Shown here: piece by piece, positions 1 through 9,622 of the stretch
Layout: every line of letters starts with the position of its first letter
Numbering within the stretch: the first letter of the stretch is position 1
Position numbers and translations under genes: made by a program
Notes under the pieces: generated by a model
Seen by the model: the letters and a program-made list of their open reading frames with translations, nothing else
What the model was told of the DNA's origin: nothing
Databases searched by the model: none
Source of the DNA: Thalassia testudinum
Taxonomy: Eukaryota > Streptophyta > Magnoliopsida > Alismatales > Hydrocharitaceae
Assembly: GCA_037157565.1 (NCBI GenBank)
Contig: JAZHRO010000073.1
Location: 92,172,001 to 92,236,000, forward strand
Length of the DNA: 64,000 nucleotides
Direction of reading: 5' to 3'

Positions 1-1073
1 GCTGAAGATTCAACAAGAGGGAGAGGTTGTGAGTGAACAAAATCAGTAACCTCTTCCGAAGATGTTAGGTCAGAGGGTTGCGGGTCAAATTCATCAACCA
101 AAGAGGAACTTTCAATTGAAGAAACTGTCAAACAAGTTTCAATATTAACATTATCTTCATCAAGTTCCTCAATAAATCCACAATCCTCGAATTTGTTGAT
201 CGCCTTAAAAGTATCCAATTTCATATGTTGGTCCCCAAAGGCGATTTCCATGCTACTGCTTTCACAATTAATGTTGGCCTTTGCGGTAGCAAGGAACGGA
301 TGCCCCAGAATGATGGGCGTGTTCCTCAGATTATCTGGTACATCCATGTCAAGGACAAGAAAATCTACAGGAAAATAGAAATCCTTGGCCTTAACTATAA
401 CATCTTCAATAACTCCTCGCGGGTTTGTGACCGAACGGTCTACTAACTATAGCGTTACTGAAGTTGGCCGAAGTTCACCTAACCCAAACTTCTCATAAAG
501 AGAAGTCGGAATTAGGTTGATGGATGCACCGAGATCCAAAAGTGCTCTATCAAATGTGTAATCTCTGATAACGTAAGAAATCAAAGGAGCACTAGGATCT
601 CTCTCTTTCTGAGGGAGGTAGTGCAGGATAACAGAACTAGCCTGCTCGGAGAGTACCACCTTCCTTGGAACAGATTCTCTCGACTTACGCTTTTGTGTAC
701 ACAATTCCTTTAAAAATCTTGCGTAAGCCGGTATGTGCTTGATAGCATCAAGGAGTGGGATATTGATCTCAACATTCTTAAATAAATTCAGAAGCTCCTC
801 ATTGCTATCAACAGACTTCTTCTTCTTTGCTTTGGTTAAGGCTTCAGGAAAAGGAACATGAGTCAGATCTTTGGAATCAGGTTCCTGAGCCTTGATTTCA
901 CCTCTAGAATTCTCCTCTCTCTCCTCAGATTCTTCAGGATTCAAAAGATCAGAATAGTGTGGTTGTGGATCCTGAGTCTTCTTACCACTCCTTAAAGTTA
1001 CAGAATTTACAGAAGTGTAAGAATTTGGGTCTTGGGGAGGATTAGGAAAGATTGGAGGGGCTTGATTGACCAT
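1..1073 (-). pseudogene. Aspartic protease region of element E plus start of the pro-RT linker
   Basis: In frame after gag come a linker with VTLRSGK, a conserved EINIPLLDAIKHIPAYARFLK-type block, then the protease core LLDLGASINLIP at about 540-505, the flap-side DRSVT and the ILGHPFLAT motif near 300. The D-L-G-A core in place of D-T/S-G is normal for the Athila lineage. An in-frame TAG at about 447-449 stands where I, J and D have sense codons (QL, then DRS). Past it the frame runs open to position 1 through an acidic, serine-rich linker like that of J at 20900-21060. RT would begin to the left of the window. Confidence 0.85.
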
Positions 1074-2738
1074 GAATTGTTGATTTGCAGATGAAGAAGA
1101 CGAGGAACCCTACTCAACCACCTGAGCAAGTGCGTGCGGGTCCCTTTGATTTCCGTACCCTTGGGATTGATTGCCCGAATTCATAATGTTTCGCGGATTG
1201 GGTACGGGTTGGGATGGTAGAGATCCGGGTTGACGAGAGTTAGCAATGAGCCCGGATTACAAGTTCTCCAGCGAGTTTTTCATTTGTTGCATGAGCTGGA
1301 GCATAGATCCTTGCATCTCTACAATTTGACAGTTCAAATCAGCTTGCCTTGCTGGTTGATGAGCATTCCAAACTGGCTGATTGACCTGATTCGGAGACAA
1401 CTGAGTATATACTTGACCCTGACCCATTGGTTGTTGTGGAGCATAGTTGCCGGGTCAAAATTGGATCGGTTACCCTATATTTCTCCAAGAGAAGTTAGGG
1501 TGGTTTCTCCAACCTAGATTATAGGCATTCGAGTAGGGGTTGGATCTAACATTCTCTTGTACAGCACAAACATCCTCATAGGATGAGGATGGAGAGAAAG
1601 AAAGAGAAGGATCATAAAAACTGGGATCAAAGGTCCCAGTTAGGAACCCATGGGGTTCCGAAAAATGTTGACTCATAGGTTGAGTTGCATCGAGTTGATT
1701 CACGAACTCCCGTCCAGAAGGAGCTCCTGAGGAATGGAATCCCGAATTTTTGGATTGAGTGGATTGAGAGTTGTTCATAGAATTGCTAGCCATCCACTCT
1801 TCCATTCTTTTAGCAACCAAGTCCACTTTATCAAGTTTATTACAAATTAATTCCATATCAAATGAATGAGAGTCATGGACTTCATTGACATTTGATCTGG
1901 GTTGCTGGGACCTGTTAAAAGTATCCATGGAGGCATGATTAATTGAATTCTCACTCATTTCCTCAAATAAATCATGTGCACTATCTACATCTTTATTGAG
2001 GAAATTGCCTCCGCAAGAAGCATCCACATGGTTTCTGAGTTTCTCAGTCAACCCATGATAGAAAATCTGCACGAGTTGCCATTTCGGCACCTCGTGGTGT
2101 GGACACCTCCGCAATAAGTCTTGGAATCGCTCCCAAGCCACATGAAACTACTCCCTCGGCCGCTGGGTAAAGGTAGTGATTGCCTGTCTCAAAGCATTAG
2201 TACGACCAACTGGGAAGAATTTCTTCAGAAGGGTCGATTTCGACTCATTCCAAGTTGTAATTGGTCTTCCTATTGTCCTATACCAATGCGCGGCCTTATC
2301 CCTAAGAGAGTGGCGGAAGAGCCTCGTGATCATTTGCTCCTCGTTTAAGTTTCGAGACTTGGTGGTCTGGACAAAAGTGGTCAAGTCCTCCAAGTGCTGA
2401 AACGGATCTTCGAATCCAAGCCCATGATAATGTTTAATCAGGCTTAACACCTGGGGCTTGATTTCTATGTCACCGGCTGGAATCTGGACACCGGGACATT
2501 CCCCGTAATTTGAAGGATCATAAAAATCCTTCAAGGGATGAGCGCCCTGCATTCTCTGGAACCATTCCTGCATTCTCTGCATTTGTTCCAGCTGCCTTCG
2601 AAATTCTTCCTGTGGATTTCCAAGTAGAGGAGGCTCTTGTTCGGCCATGGGATAAAATTGACCAAAATCTAACTTGCACCTCCTAGAATGTTCTAATGGT
2701 CCTTCCAATCGGGGATTCAATGTCCGTCTTCCCAGCAT
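1074..2738 (-). pseudogene. gag: gag of element E, broken by point stop codons
   Basis: This encodes the structural Gag polyprotein that packages retrotransposon RNA. It starts at ATG 2738 (MLGRRTLNPRL), the same start context as in I and J. Visible gag signatures are PLKDFYDPSNY, HWYRTIGRPITTW, the FFPVGRTNALR segment, VPKWQLVQIFYHGL and VDASCGGNFLNK. The C-terminal part has the Athila-like NHPNFSW box and a Q/P/S-rich stretch ending near VTLRSGK. No CCHC zinc knuckle is visible. The segments 2738-2148, 2141-1470 and 1073 onward share one frame. They are separated only by stops such as the TAG at about 2145, where I and D have a sense codon after the RE/GE pair. The protein is therefore inactive, but there is no frameshift in this stretch. 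Confidence 0.85.
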
Positions 2739-3955
2739 AAACTAGGAGAAGGTCGGAAGGACTGGGGATAGGGACCCTATAGCACAACAAAACAAGGCTG
2801 TCCTTAAGTGGGGTAGCTTAAGGATCTACTGACTCCCAAAACCAGCCTTAAGATTGTAAGTGATTTACTCTACTTGCGTCTGTTTAATCCAACCAGTTAG
2901 AAGGAGGGACTGAGGAGAAGGTTCTTCCTTTGGCTTTCGCCTCCGGTTCCTAGTGTACCCCCCAGCCGTGGTCGTTTGACGCTACTCCCCTTACTAGACA
3001 TCAGATTAATTAGTACAAGTAGGTTAGTCAAAAACAATCTCAGACTAAGCCCTGAAGAGCGAATCAAACCTTAAGGCCAATGTCTACTCAATTTTATTAA
3101 GGCCTAGGATTGCGGTGCTTATGGAATGTGATGGGCCCTTAGAATGGGTTGTGCCCTTAATGATTGATTGAGATTTTTGTAAGTGCGTGCACAACCAGGG
3201 TTTTCAAGCAAGATTATTTATAATGCGTGAATTTTAATGTTCAAATATTGCTTAAGTAACTTTTAGGATTTCAAATTAAGTGAATTGCAATCAAGTTTCT
3301 AGGCAAACCAAGTTGTAAAACACGGGTGAAAATTGTTTTCCTTTAAAATTAGAAAGAAAGTGGAGTGCTTGGAATATACCTAGATTGAAAACCCTAAGGA
3401 GGAGCTACTTAATGAGTTGGTTTTAAATAAAGTGGTGCGGCCTAAATAACTCAAACAATTGGCCACAAATGCACCATTAAGTTAACATTCAAAAATGGTT
3501 AACCTAGAATAATTTCTACTTAGTTATGTATTGCTTTGTGTGTACCGGTTCCACAGATCAAAACCCGGTTGAGTAGAAAACAAATCAAGTTGATCAAGTG
3601 CCTTGAATGTTGGTGTGTGTTTGTTGGAAATTACCCCACAAAATTATCTTTTTGTTATTTTTTTATGAATGAGGGTGGAATGAATGTAAGTGGAAATCCA
3701 AACAACCAAACTATTCCTAGGATTTATGCAAACACCTAGGTTAATTGGGATTTGGATTTAATGTGGCGAATGAAATCTATGGAGGGGGAAAGAATGGGGA
3801 AGCACTTACAGTTGTCTTCAACTGCACTTTACTCCAGTCTACTGCTTGTTGATTCCTTGATGGAGGTCTCTGCAAAACAATAGACACAAGAGAAAGATAG
3901 CTAGAAAACAACATAAAGTGCAAGAAATGCAAAGAAAAGATCGGGAATCGTTGCC
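2739..3955 (-). other. Untranslated leader of element E
   Basis: This is non-coding sequence between the primer-binding site and gag. On the minus strand it contains a block conserved in all gag-bearing plus-strand elements of the window (about 2993-2950, core GGGGAGTAGCGTCAAACGAC). It also holds the polypyrimidine and splice-like TTGCAG stretch typical of these leaders near 3870. No coding ORF is credible here. Confidence 0.75.
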
Positions 3956-3973
3956 TCCCCGGTAGTGGTGCCA
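3956..3973 (-). other. Primer-binding site of E (tRNA-Asp type)
   Basis: The minus strand reads TGGCACCACTACCGGGGA. It matches the complement of the plant tRNA-Asp 3' end (TGGCGCCGTTGCCGGGGA) with three changes. It lies 3 nt inside the LTR end, as expected for priming of minus-strand DNA. Confidence 0.88.
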
Positions 3974-4720
3974 AAATGTTGAACGTTTTACGAATGGCTA
4001 TGCTAACGTGTTCGATTTTGGAAAACCTGTCGTTGTAGTTCGAAAGCGAAGAATTCGTGTTCAACAAATAAAATTTATACCGAAATGAAAATTCCGGGTC
4101 GAACACAGGGAGGCGGACGTTTGATTTAAAAACTACGCGTTTCCTTTTATTTGTCACGGAATAATTCAATTTAAAACTATCTAATTATTTACAATAAATA
4201 GAAGAGAGAGAGAGTAAGAGAGAAAGAGAATATTACACAGAGAAATCAAAATGAGATGTAGAATAAACAAGGAATTTTTCATTAAGGAGATTGTTCATTT
4301 TACTCTTACAACTACAAAGCATAAAATAATTACTATAGAAATCGATAAATTTACTCTAGAAAGCATTAAAAGAATGGAGGGAGAAATGTCCTCCTCGACG
4401 ATTGCTTGGAGGACGAACAAAACTACACTAGAACTCAGCAAAAAGAATAGGGAGAGAGAAATCCTCCTCGACGGTTGCTTGGAGGATGAGCCGGACGGGA
4501 CGATACCTGGACGAAGGGGAACGAAGTAGGATGAAGGAGGACGAAGCAGAAGAATGGGAACGAAGCAACACGCCATCGTCGTCGCGGGATCCACTTCCGA
4601 AGGGGAACGAAAATTGGACTTTATCTCGCGAGAAGCATCCCGGGTGTGGGACAAGCTTCTCTTGAGCTTTGGAGGGGTAGAGAGGAGAAGGGACGAAAAT
4701 TTCGCATGGAGGGGGTCTCC

Positions 4721-4727
4721 TTTTATA
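4721..4727 (-). promoter_or_regulatory. TATA box of the E LTR
   Basis: The minus strand reads TATAAAAGGAGAC. The same TATAAAAG(G/C)AG-type context occurs in both LTRs of J (12225, 26389), which supports it as the shared Pol II core promoter of this subfamily. Confidence 0.7.
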
Positions 4728-5080
4728 GTTGCAGGGAGTGGGGGCGAAATGGACATTACAACTTCAAAATAATAAATAAGGGGTCTTTAGTGATGGATAA
4801 AACTGTCGCTAAAGCCTCCTTCGTGGGCGTCGTGGGCGAATCGCGCGCGTTAATTGCCTGCTCGTGTGCGCAACGCCTGCGCACGTCCGCTGGTTCTTAG
4901 CCGTCCGATCGCGAGATTGGACGGCTTAAATCGCGCTTCACCCACTGCAGCCCGCTCGCCTGGCGTGTCAGATTGCGCATCCGCGCCGCGCGTTCAATCG
5001 TGCGTCGGCGCTATCAGGCACACGCGGCCGTCCGATCTCCATCTGACGCTCCATGCGCCTACTTGCTTTTGCCCAATTTG

Positions 5081-5142
5081 AGGCTCACGGGACTTGATCC
5101 CGTGACCTCTGCTTCGCCCGCGGCTGCGTCAACGCTGCGCTA
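5081..5142 (-). other. tRNA-like segment inside the E LTR
   Basis: On the minus strand, TAGCGCAGCGTTGACGC (5142-5126) resembles a D-arm and A box. About 20 nt later comes a T-arm-like hairpin at 5105-5085: 7-bp arms TCACGGG/CCCGTGA around the 7-nt loop ATCAAGT. An acceptor stem and a clear anticodon stem are not evident. I therefore read it as a tRNA-derived or SINE-like relic within the LTR, not a tRNA gene. G and J carry comparable segments at comparable distances from their TATA boxes. Confidence 0.5.
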
Positions 5143-5188
5143 CGGCTTTGAAATGGTTGCGTGGATGAATTAGCCAGCCGCATCCACA

Positions 5189-5212
5189 GCCGTTGGATCT
5201 TGATCCAACGGC
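5189..5212. promoter_or_regulatory. Perfect 11-bp inverted repeat in the E LTR U3
   Basis: GCCGTTGGATC and GATCCAACGGC are separated by 2 nt. The equivalent position of the G LTR carries a 13-bp inverted repeat with a paired base change (8210-8239), suggesting the symmetry is kept. Its role is unknown; it could be a hairpin or a dimeric protein site. Confidence 0.55.
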
Positions 5213-5754
5213 GGAGAATCGACGCGCTGATTGAAGAAGAAATGGTGCGGCGGTGCTGGAGGCCGTTTGTGCGGCTGAGATGGTATCACATGGAGCCATC
5301 TTGGCCGTCCATCTTCTGGAAGTTGTGGATGGTGCCACGAATGTCGGATTGACTTGATTTTTGTGTCGTTGGGCTGCGATCGTCAATCCGAATTCATTCA
5401 TGCGGTTGGATTTGTCATCTAAAGTGCGGATTTTCACCATCCTGCCCCTTGATCTTTTGGGGTTCCCCAGTCACTATCTGATGCTACGGATGCCTGATTA
5501 GGGCGATCTTGGAGTCGTTGAACTCCAATCGTTGCCCTGATTGCATCCATATGGTTGGATCTTTGATCCAAGGCCTCGATAAAATGTTTGCCCTGTCCAA
5601 GCACATAAAAGGAGACAATTAACCTCCATTTTATTCAAACTACTCTAAATGCAAGATGATGCATGTTATGCAATATTTATATCATGAAATGCAATCCAAT
5701 GCTTAAGAACATGCATAAATAGACATTTTAAGTAGTGTAAATGTGTTTACATCA

Positions 5755-6501
5755 AGGACACCTTAATTTAGGTTCCTATGGGGTTGGGATTAGGTTTAGG
5801 GAGCTAGAAATCCAAGATCAAGGCTTGAATCTCAAAATAGGAACTGGAGACTAGTTCCAAATGTACAAAAATATGATCAGATGACTTATAGTCAAAAATC
5901 AGAAGTCCAGACTTTGGTTGTAGATGTCCAATCTAAGTTAGGGCAAAATCTTGGTTCTGTTTTGGGTATTCTGCAGAAATTGGACATCTAACAAAATGTC
6001 TGGACGTCTGATAACTCTCCAGAAGTGGGATTGAGGTGTGCGAGAGTTGGATAAGGGTCTTGGATGTCCATATAAGGGTTGGAAATTGGGTTTTAGGCCT
6101 TCCTAGGGTGCTGTGACCTAATCTAAGGGTGGCCAAGGCTTGGGGAAAGTCTCTAGGCTATCCTAGGGCTAGGATGGACCTAAGCTCTTCACATTTTACT
6201 ACTTTATTCCTACTTAATAGAATAGCAAACCTTAACTCCCTTACATCATTATTCCTACATCTAATCTAAGTCTTCTGCTCCAGCTCTGCTGCAACTCCCA
6301 TTATTCCAGATCCAGCTCCTGATCAGCTTATTGCCTGCAATCGACATAATGCACTTAATCAGCTCATTATGACATTATTTTTATAAATAGTTAAAGTAAA
6401 GTAGTAAAGATGCAGATAATGCGTGTGCATGCATGAATTACCCTAACTTATGCTAAATCCTAGCCTAATTTAGGTCAATTAAGACCTATGATTGCTGCGC
6501 A
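5755..6501 (-). repeat. H1: 5' portion of repeat H, truncated by insertion of E
   Basis: The reverse complement matches the first part (about 775 bp) of H2 (18337-20657), starting TGCGCAGCAATC at 6501. It ends where the E LTR begins, corresponding to about 19112 of H2. It carries decayed copies of the GGACGTCCAG-type motif (about 5877-6070). The ORF at 5933-6136 lies in this repeat and is not a gene. H1 interrupts the leader of G. Confidence 0.8.
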
Positions 6502-7019
6502 ATCACCTATTGCACCACTTAGCTAAGGCACACAAGAATGTTTAACCTATTCAGATTTCTACTAACTTATGTGCATTGAGTTGAAGTGTACCAGGTCCAC
6601 AAGTAAGATCTCAGTTAAGTGGTAGAATCAAAGTGATTGTGTGCCTTAGGATAACAAGTTGTGGGTGTTAAGTGTGTAGCTTTTAGTTAAATCCCACAAG
6701 AGAAGAATATTTTTTTATTTCTTTTATATATACGGGTGAGTGAGGTGAGTGGAGTGACAATCAAACAACCAAAATCTACCCTAGGGTTGATGCACGCACC
6801 TAAGTTGATTTGGGTTTGAGTTATTAGGTTATGGAATGAAAACTAGGGTGGGGTGGTGGGGTTGAAGTTACAAAACCTTCATCTACACTTTTCTCTGATC
6901 TCATTGCTCTAGCCAGCCTCAGATGAGTACCTGCAATCACAGTAAGATCAGAGAAAAAGTAAGATAAATGTTAGGTAAGGCAAAAAAATATGGAGAAAAA
7001 AAAACCAAAGAACGTTGCC
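6502..7019 (-). other. Leader of element G, interrupted by H1
   Basis: This is non-coding leader similar on the minus strand to leaders of I (27052-27430) and J (13040-13400). It includes the stretch reading GTGTGCCTTAGCTAAGTGGTGCAATAGG just before the H1 junction. No ORF is credible. Confidence 0.7.
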
Positions 7020-7037
7020 TCCCCGGCAACGGCGCCA
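7020..7037 (-). other. Primer-binding site of G (tRNA-Asp)
   Basis: The minus strand reads TGGCGCCGTTGCCGGGGA, an exact complement of the plant tRNA-Asp 3' end, 3 nt from the LTR end. Confidence 0.93.
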
Positions 7038-7736
7038 AAATATTAGGGCATGTTATGCGAATTAAAATTAGGGTTTGGAGGAACCCATCATCGTAGCTTA
7101 CAAAATGCGTCTATCAGATAAAATTTATAATCAAAACTCGAAAAGTGAGTCCCGAGTTGAACATAGGGAGGCGAATGTTTGGTTTTGAAAATTCCACGTT
7201 TCGCTTTTATTTGTTTTTGTCATTTTTATCTTTTATAACTTTTTGGTATTTTTTATCAAGAAAGCGATTAGGTCGATGAAATTTTATCTAGCTAATCTAC
7301 TTGCAAAAATATAAGAGAGATAGAGAAACAATCATGGATTTCTAATCAAATGTTTTTTTACAACTACGAAAGCGGGAAAGATTACACTCGAAAGTTAAAA
7401 GATAGAAAGAGGTGAGAGAATCCACCTCGACGGTTTCTCGAAGGACGACTCGCTCTGACGTCACTTGGAGGAAGGTGGTGAGGAGCTAGATGAAAGAGGA
7501 CAGAGCTAGAGAATGGAGGGTGGGGTAGGACTACGTCGTGGTGAGGATCTTCTTCCCGAAGGGTGGTGAGAGGATGGCCACGGGATGCTCCATGAATAGA
7601 GATAAGAGGTAGGAAAACTATTTTCTTTTCTACTCTAGAGGAGCAACCCAGGCTTGAGACAAGCTCACTCTAGAGCCTTGGAAGTGGTGAGAGGAAGAAA
7701 GGAAGAGAAAAATAAGAAGGGTAGGTGTAGTGGTCC

Positions 7737-7743
7737 TTTTATA
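7737..7743 (-). promoter_or_regulatory. TATA box of the G LTR
   Basis: The minus strand reads TATAAAAGGACCACTA, in the same setting as TATAAAAGGACCTACA in both LTRs of I. Confidence 0.7.
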
Positions 7744-8017
7744 ATGGAGGGAAGAGCATCAAATCCATCCAAGGGCTTCAGTGACAGCTGCAATCATCAC
7801 TAAAGATTCACCCCAAATGTCGCTATACGTCCGTGCATACCCCACTGGCATGCACTTCGCTGGCACTGCACGCATCACACACCCGTCCTTGCGCTGAGTC
7901 ACACACACGCATTGTCATGTGCTGTGCCGATGCTGCGCGAGGCTGCGGCTGTGCATGCATCTCACGTGCATGCATTGGTGCTCATTTTCTCCGTGTGCTT
8001 GATTGAAAAATTAAGGT

Positions 8018-8090
8018 GTTGGAGGACTCGATCCCACGCCATGGGTTTAAGAGGTGTGAGGCATGACCAATGTGCTAAAGGAGCAGAAGT
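8018..8090 (-). other. tRNA-like segment inside the G LTR
   Basis: On the minus strand this 73-nt stretch has TTTAGCACATTGGTCATGC (A-box-like), then CTCTTAA, identical to a Lys(CTT)-type anticodon loop, then GTGGGATCGAGTCC (B-box-like), in tRNA order and spacing. The stems are poorly paired, so it is not a functional tRNA. It is best read as a decayed tRNA-derived sequence fixed in the LTR. Confidence 0.5.
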
Positions 8091-8209
8091 GTTGCATGGA
8101 AGGGCTATTGGCGTTCGCTGATCGTGTGATCATGGCCGTTGGATTTTCACCCAACAGTCACGATATAATCTTGAGCTCTCCTCTTGTGAAGGTGAGGTAG
8201 GGTCTATTT

Positions 8210-8239
8210 CTAGCCATTGGATTGAGATCCAATGGCTAG
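8210..8239. promoter_or_regulatory. Perfect 13-bp inverted repeat in the G LTR U3
   Basis: CTAGCCATTGGAT and ATCCAATGGCTAG flank a 4-nt spacer. It corresponds to the inverted repeat of E at 5189-5212, differing by a G-to-A change in one arm matched by C-to-T in the other. Confidence 0.55.
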
Positions 8240-8759
8240 GATTGCACGTTGAAGTTGAGCTGAGGGACATGGCCAGCTTTAAGAGGTTAAGATTGCTCCA
8301 CATGGCACCATCTGGGCCACCCATCATCTTTCTGTTGCAGAGGGTACCATGGTGCTCGGATCGAGGTGATTTCTGCACTGCTAGACTACGATCGTCACTC
8401 CGGATCTATTCTCATGGTCAGATTTTTCATCCGAAGCCCATTTGGATGTCACATTGCCCTTGGTTGTTGATCTTCCTCGGACTTCATATATGCTTCGGGA
8501 CTCCGATCTAGACGATTACGGAGGCATTCGACTCCAATCGTCGTCTTGATCAGATCCGTATGGTCTACTCATCCATCTGAGGCCCTGAAATAAATCTTCT
8601 CTCCTGACCATAAAAAGTACCTAATTAACCTAAAATATATAGAACTACTCTAAATGCAGAATGATGCATGCTATGCAATATTCATAACATGAAATTCAAA
8701 TCTAAGCTTAGGAGCATGCATGATTAGGCATTTTAACCTAAATAGATGTGTCTATATCA

Positions 8760-8793
8760 CCAGGGACTAGCAAAACTTAGGCATGGGGGCATT
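8760..8793 (+). other. 3' end and polypurine tract of element L
   Basis: GGGACTAGCAAAA followed by TTAGGCATGGGGG is the block that precedes every 3' LTR in this window (compare 25353-25380 and 32690-32716). It marks what follows as a 3' LTR of a plus-strand element whose body was displaced left by G. Confidence 0.75.
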
Positions 8794-9622
8794 TGATAAG
8801 TCAACTTTAGTGGACCATTATTTGGCCTAAGTACTCTTTAATTATCTGTTCGTAGTTTCTAATTGATTAAGAGTTATATGGTAATTCATCGTAGTCTGCA
8901 AATAACTTTGTGCGTCAATTTTACATTTGATAACATATGATATAATAACATATTCTATATGTTTGGATGTAGGATAGGTATAAGAATCAAATGTTCATTC
9001 TACGTCTATAAGATGTCTGGAGATAAGGATGGACATCTGGGAACCGGCAGCACAAGCTCCTTGATTTTTGCACTTTTTAAGATGTTTGGTGATAAGTTCA
9101 GACATTTGATAAAGATCGGCCAGTGTTTATCTCACCGTTCCAACCACATGCAATCTTCGCTGAGTGGTTGGAGAATCTTTCAACCGAAGGAAAACAAACA
9201 GAGGCATTTCAAAAGGAGAGCTAGCCATCCTCCGGTGGATCATCTCCCCCAGTGGTGACCTCCTCCATCTCCACACCATGCAACACGCATACACTGTGGA
9301 ACTCTAGCATGCACTGTGGCTTGAGCGAACTCCATCGTCGCACTCCACGGTCGTGGTGATAGCATGAGAACCATCGACCCTCTCCCCTTCTTTTTCTTTG
9401 TCTTCTACTTATTCTTTCACGTCCTGCTGCCACCCCTATCCCACGCCCACACCACCACCAGCAACCCACCATCTACCGTGACCATCACCATACTTCTCCA
9501 AAGCACCAACTGCACCCTCTTCCTCTCAAACGCCAACACCCTCACCATCCCTCACCGGCAAACCTCTCGAATCATCTTCCTCTTCTTTTCTTCGTCACCA
9601 CCTGTAATCCAAAAAGTACCCA
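8794..9622 (+). repeat. 3' LTR of element L, first part
   Basis: It starts TGATAAGTC after the polypurine tract and is interrupted at 9622 by element I. The LTR resumes at 34206. It carries two inverted repeats of the AGATGTCTGG/GGACATCT type (9011-9040 and 9080-9107). ORFs 8959-9258, 9221-9472 and 9364-9630 lie inside and show no family features. Confidence 0.72.
9618..9622 (+). repeat. Target-site duplication of element I, left copy (ACCCA)
   Basis: ACCCA precedes the I 5' LTR and recurs exactly at 34201-34205 after its 3' LTR. Confidence 0.92.

Larger units (their letters stand above)
1..5754 (-). mobile_element. Element E: Athila-type Ty3/gypsy retrotransposon, 5' part
   Basis: Reading right to left there is a 5' LTR (5754-3977), a tRNA-Asp-type primer-binding site (3973-3956), a 1.2 kb leader, then gag and protease in one frame down to the window edge. 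RT, RNase H, integrase and the 3' LTR would lie outside. The gag is closely similar to that of J, so E and J belong to one subfamily. The LTR start TGATGTAAACA at 5754 abuts sequence of another repeat (H1), so E inserted into H1. The other target-site copy is outside the window. Confidence 0.9.
3977..5754 (-). repeat. 5' LTR of element E
   Basis: The LTR is 1,778 bp and begins TGATGTAAACA (minus strand from 5754) and ends CGTTCAACA at 3977. It contains a TATA box at 4721-4727, a tRNA-like segment at 5142-5081, a perfect 11-bp inverted repeat at 5189-5212, and CATGCA-type motifs near its 5' end (5659-5720). ORFs on either strand here, such as 4251-4756 and 4854-5440, are not conserved between LTR copies and are not genes. 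Confidence 0.88.
6502..8759 (-). mobile_element. Element G: 5' LTR and leader of an Athila-type element
   Basis: Only the 5' LTR (8759-7041), the primer-binding site and about 0.5 kb of leader are visible before H1 interrupts. The LTR start TGATATAGACACATCT is related to that of I (TGATATAAACACATTT). The right flank (8760 on) is the 3' end of a plus-strand element, so G inserted just upstream of the 3' LTR of L. Confidence 0.83.
7041..8759 (-). repeat. 5' LTR of element G
   Basis: The LTR is about 1,719 bp, from TGATATAGAC at 8759 to CTAATA at 7041. The terminal CA reads TA, consistent with one C-to-T change. Inside are a TATA box (7737-7743), a tRNA-like segment (8018-8090), a 13-bp inverted repeat (8210-8239) and CATGCA clusters near 8665-8725. 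ORFs at 7912-8511 are unsupported. Confidence 0.85.

Noticed and set aside
5081..5142. A functional tRNA gene in the E LTR
   Set aside because: No acceptor stem and no clear anticodon stem; only D-arm-like and T-arm-like parts.
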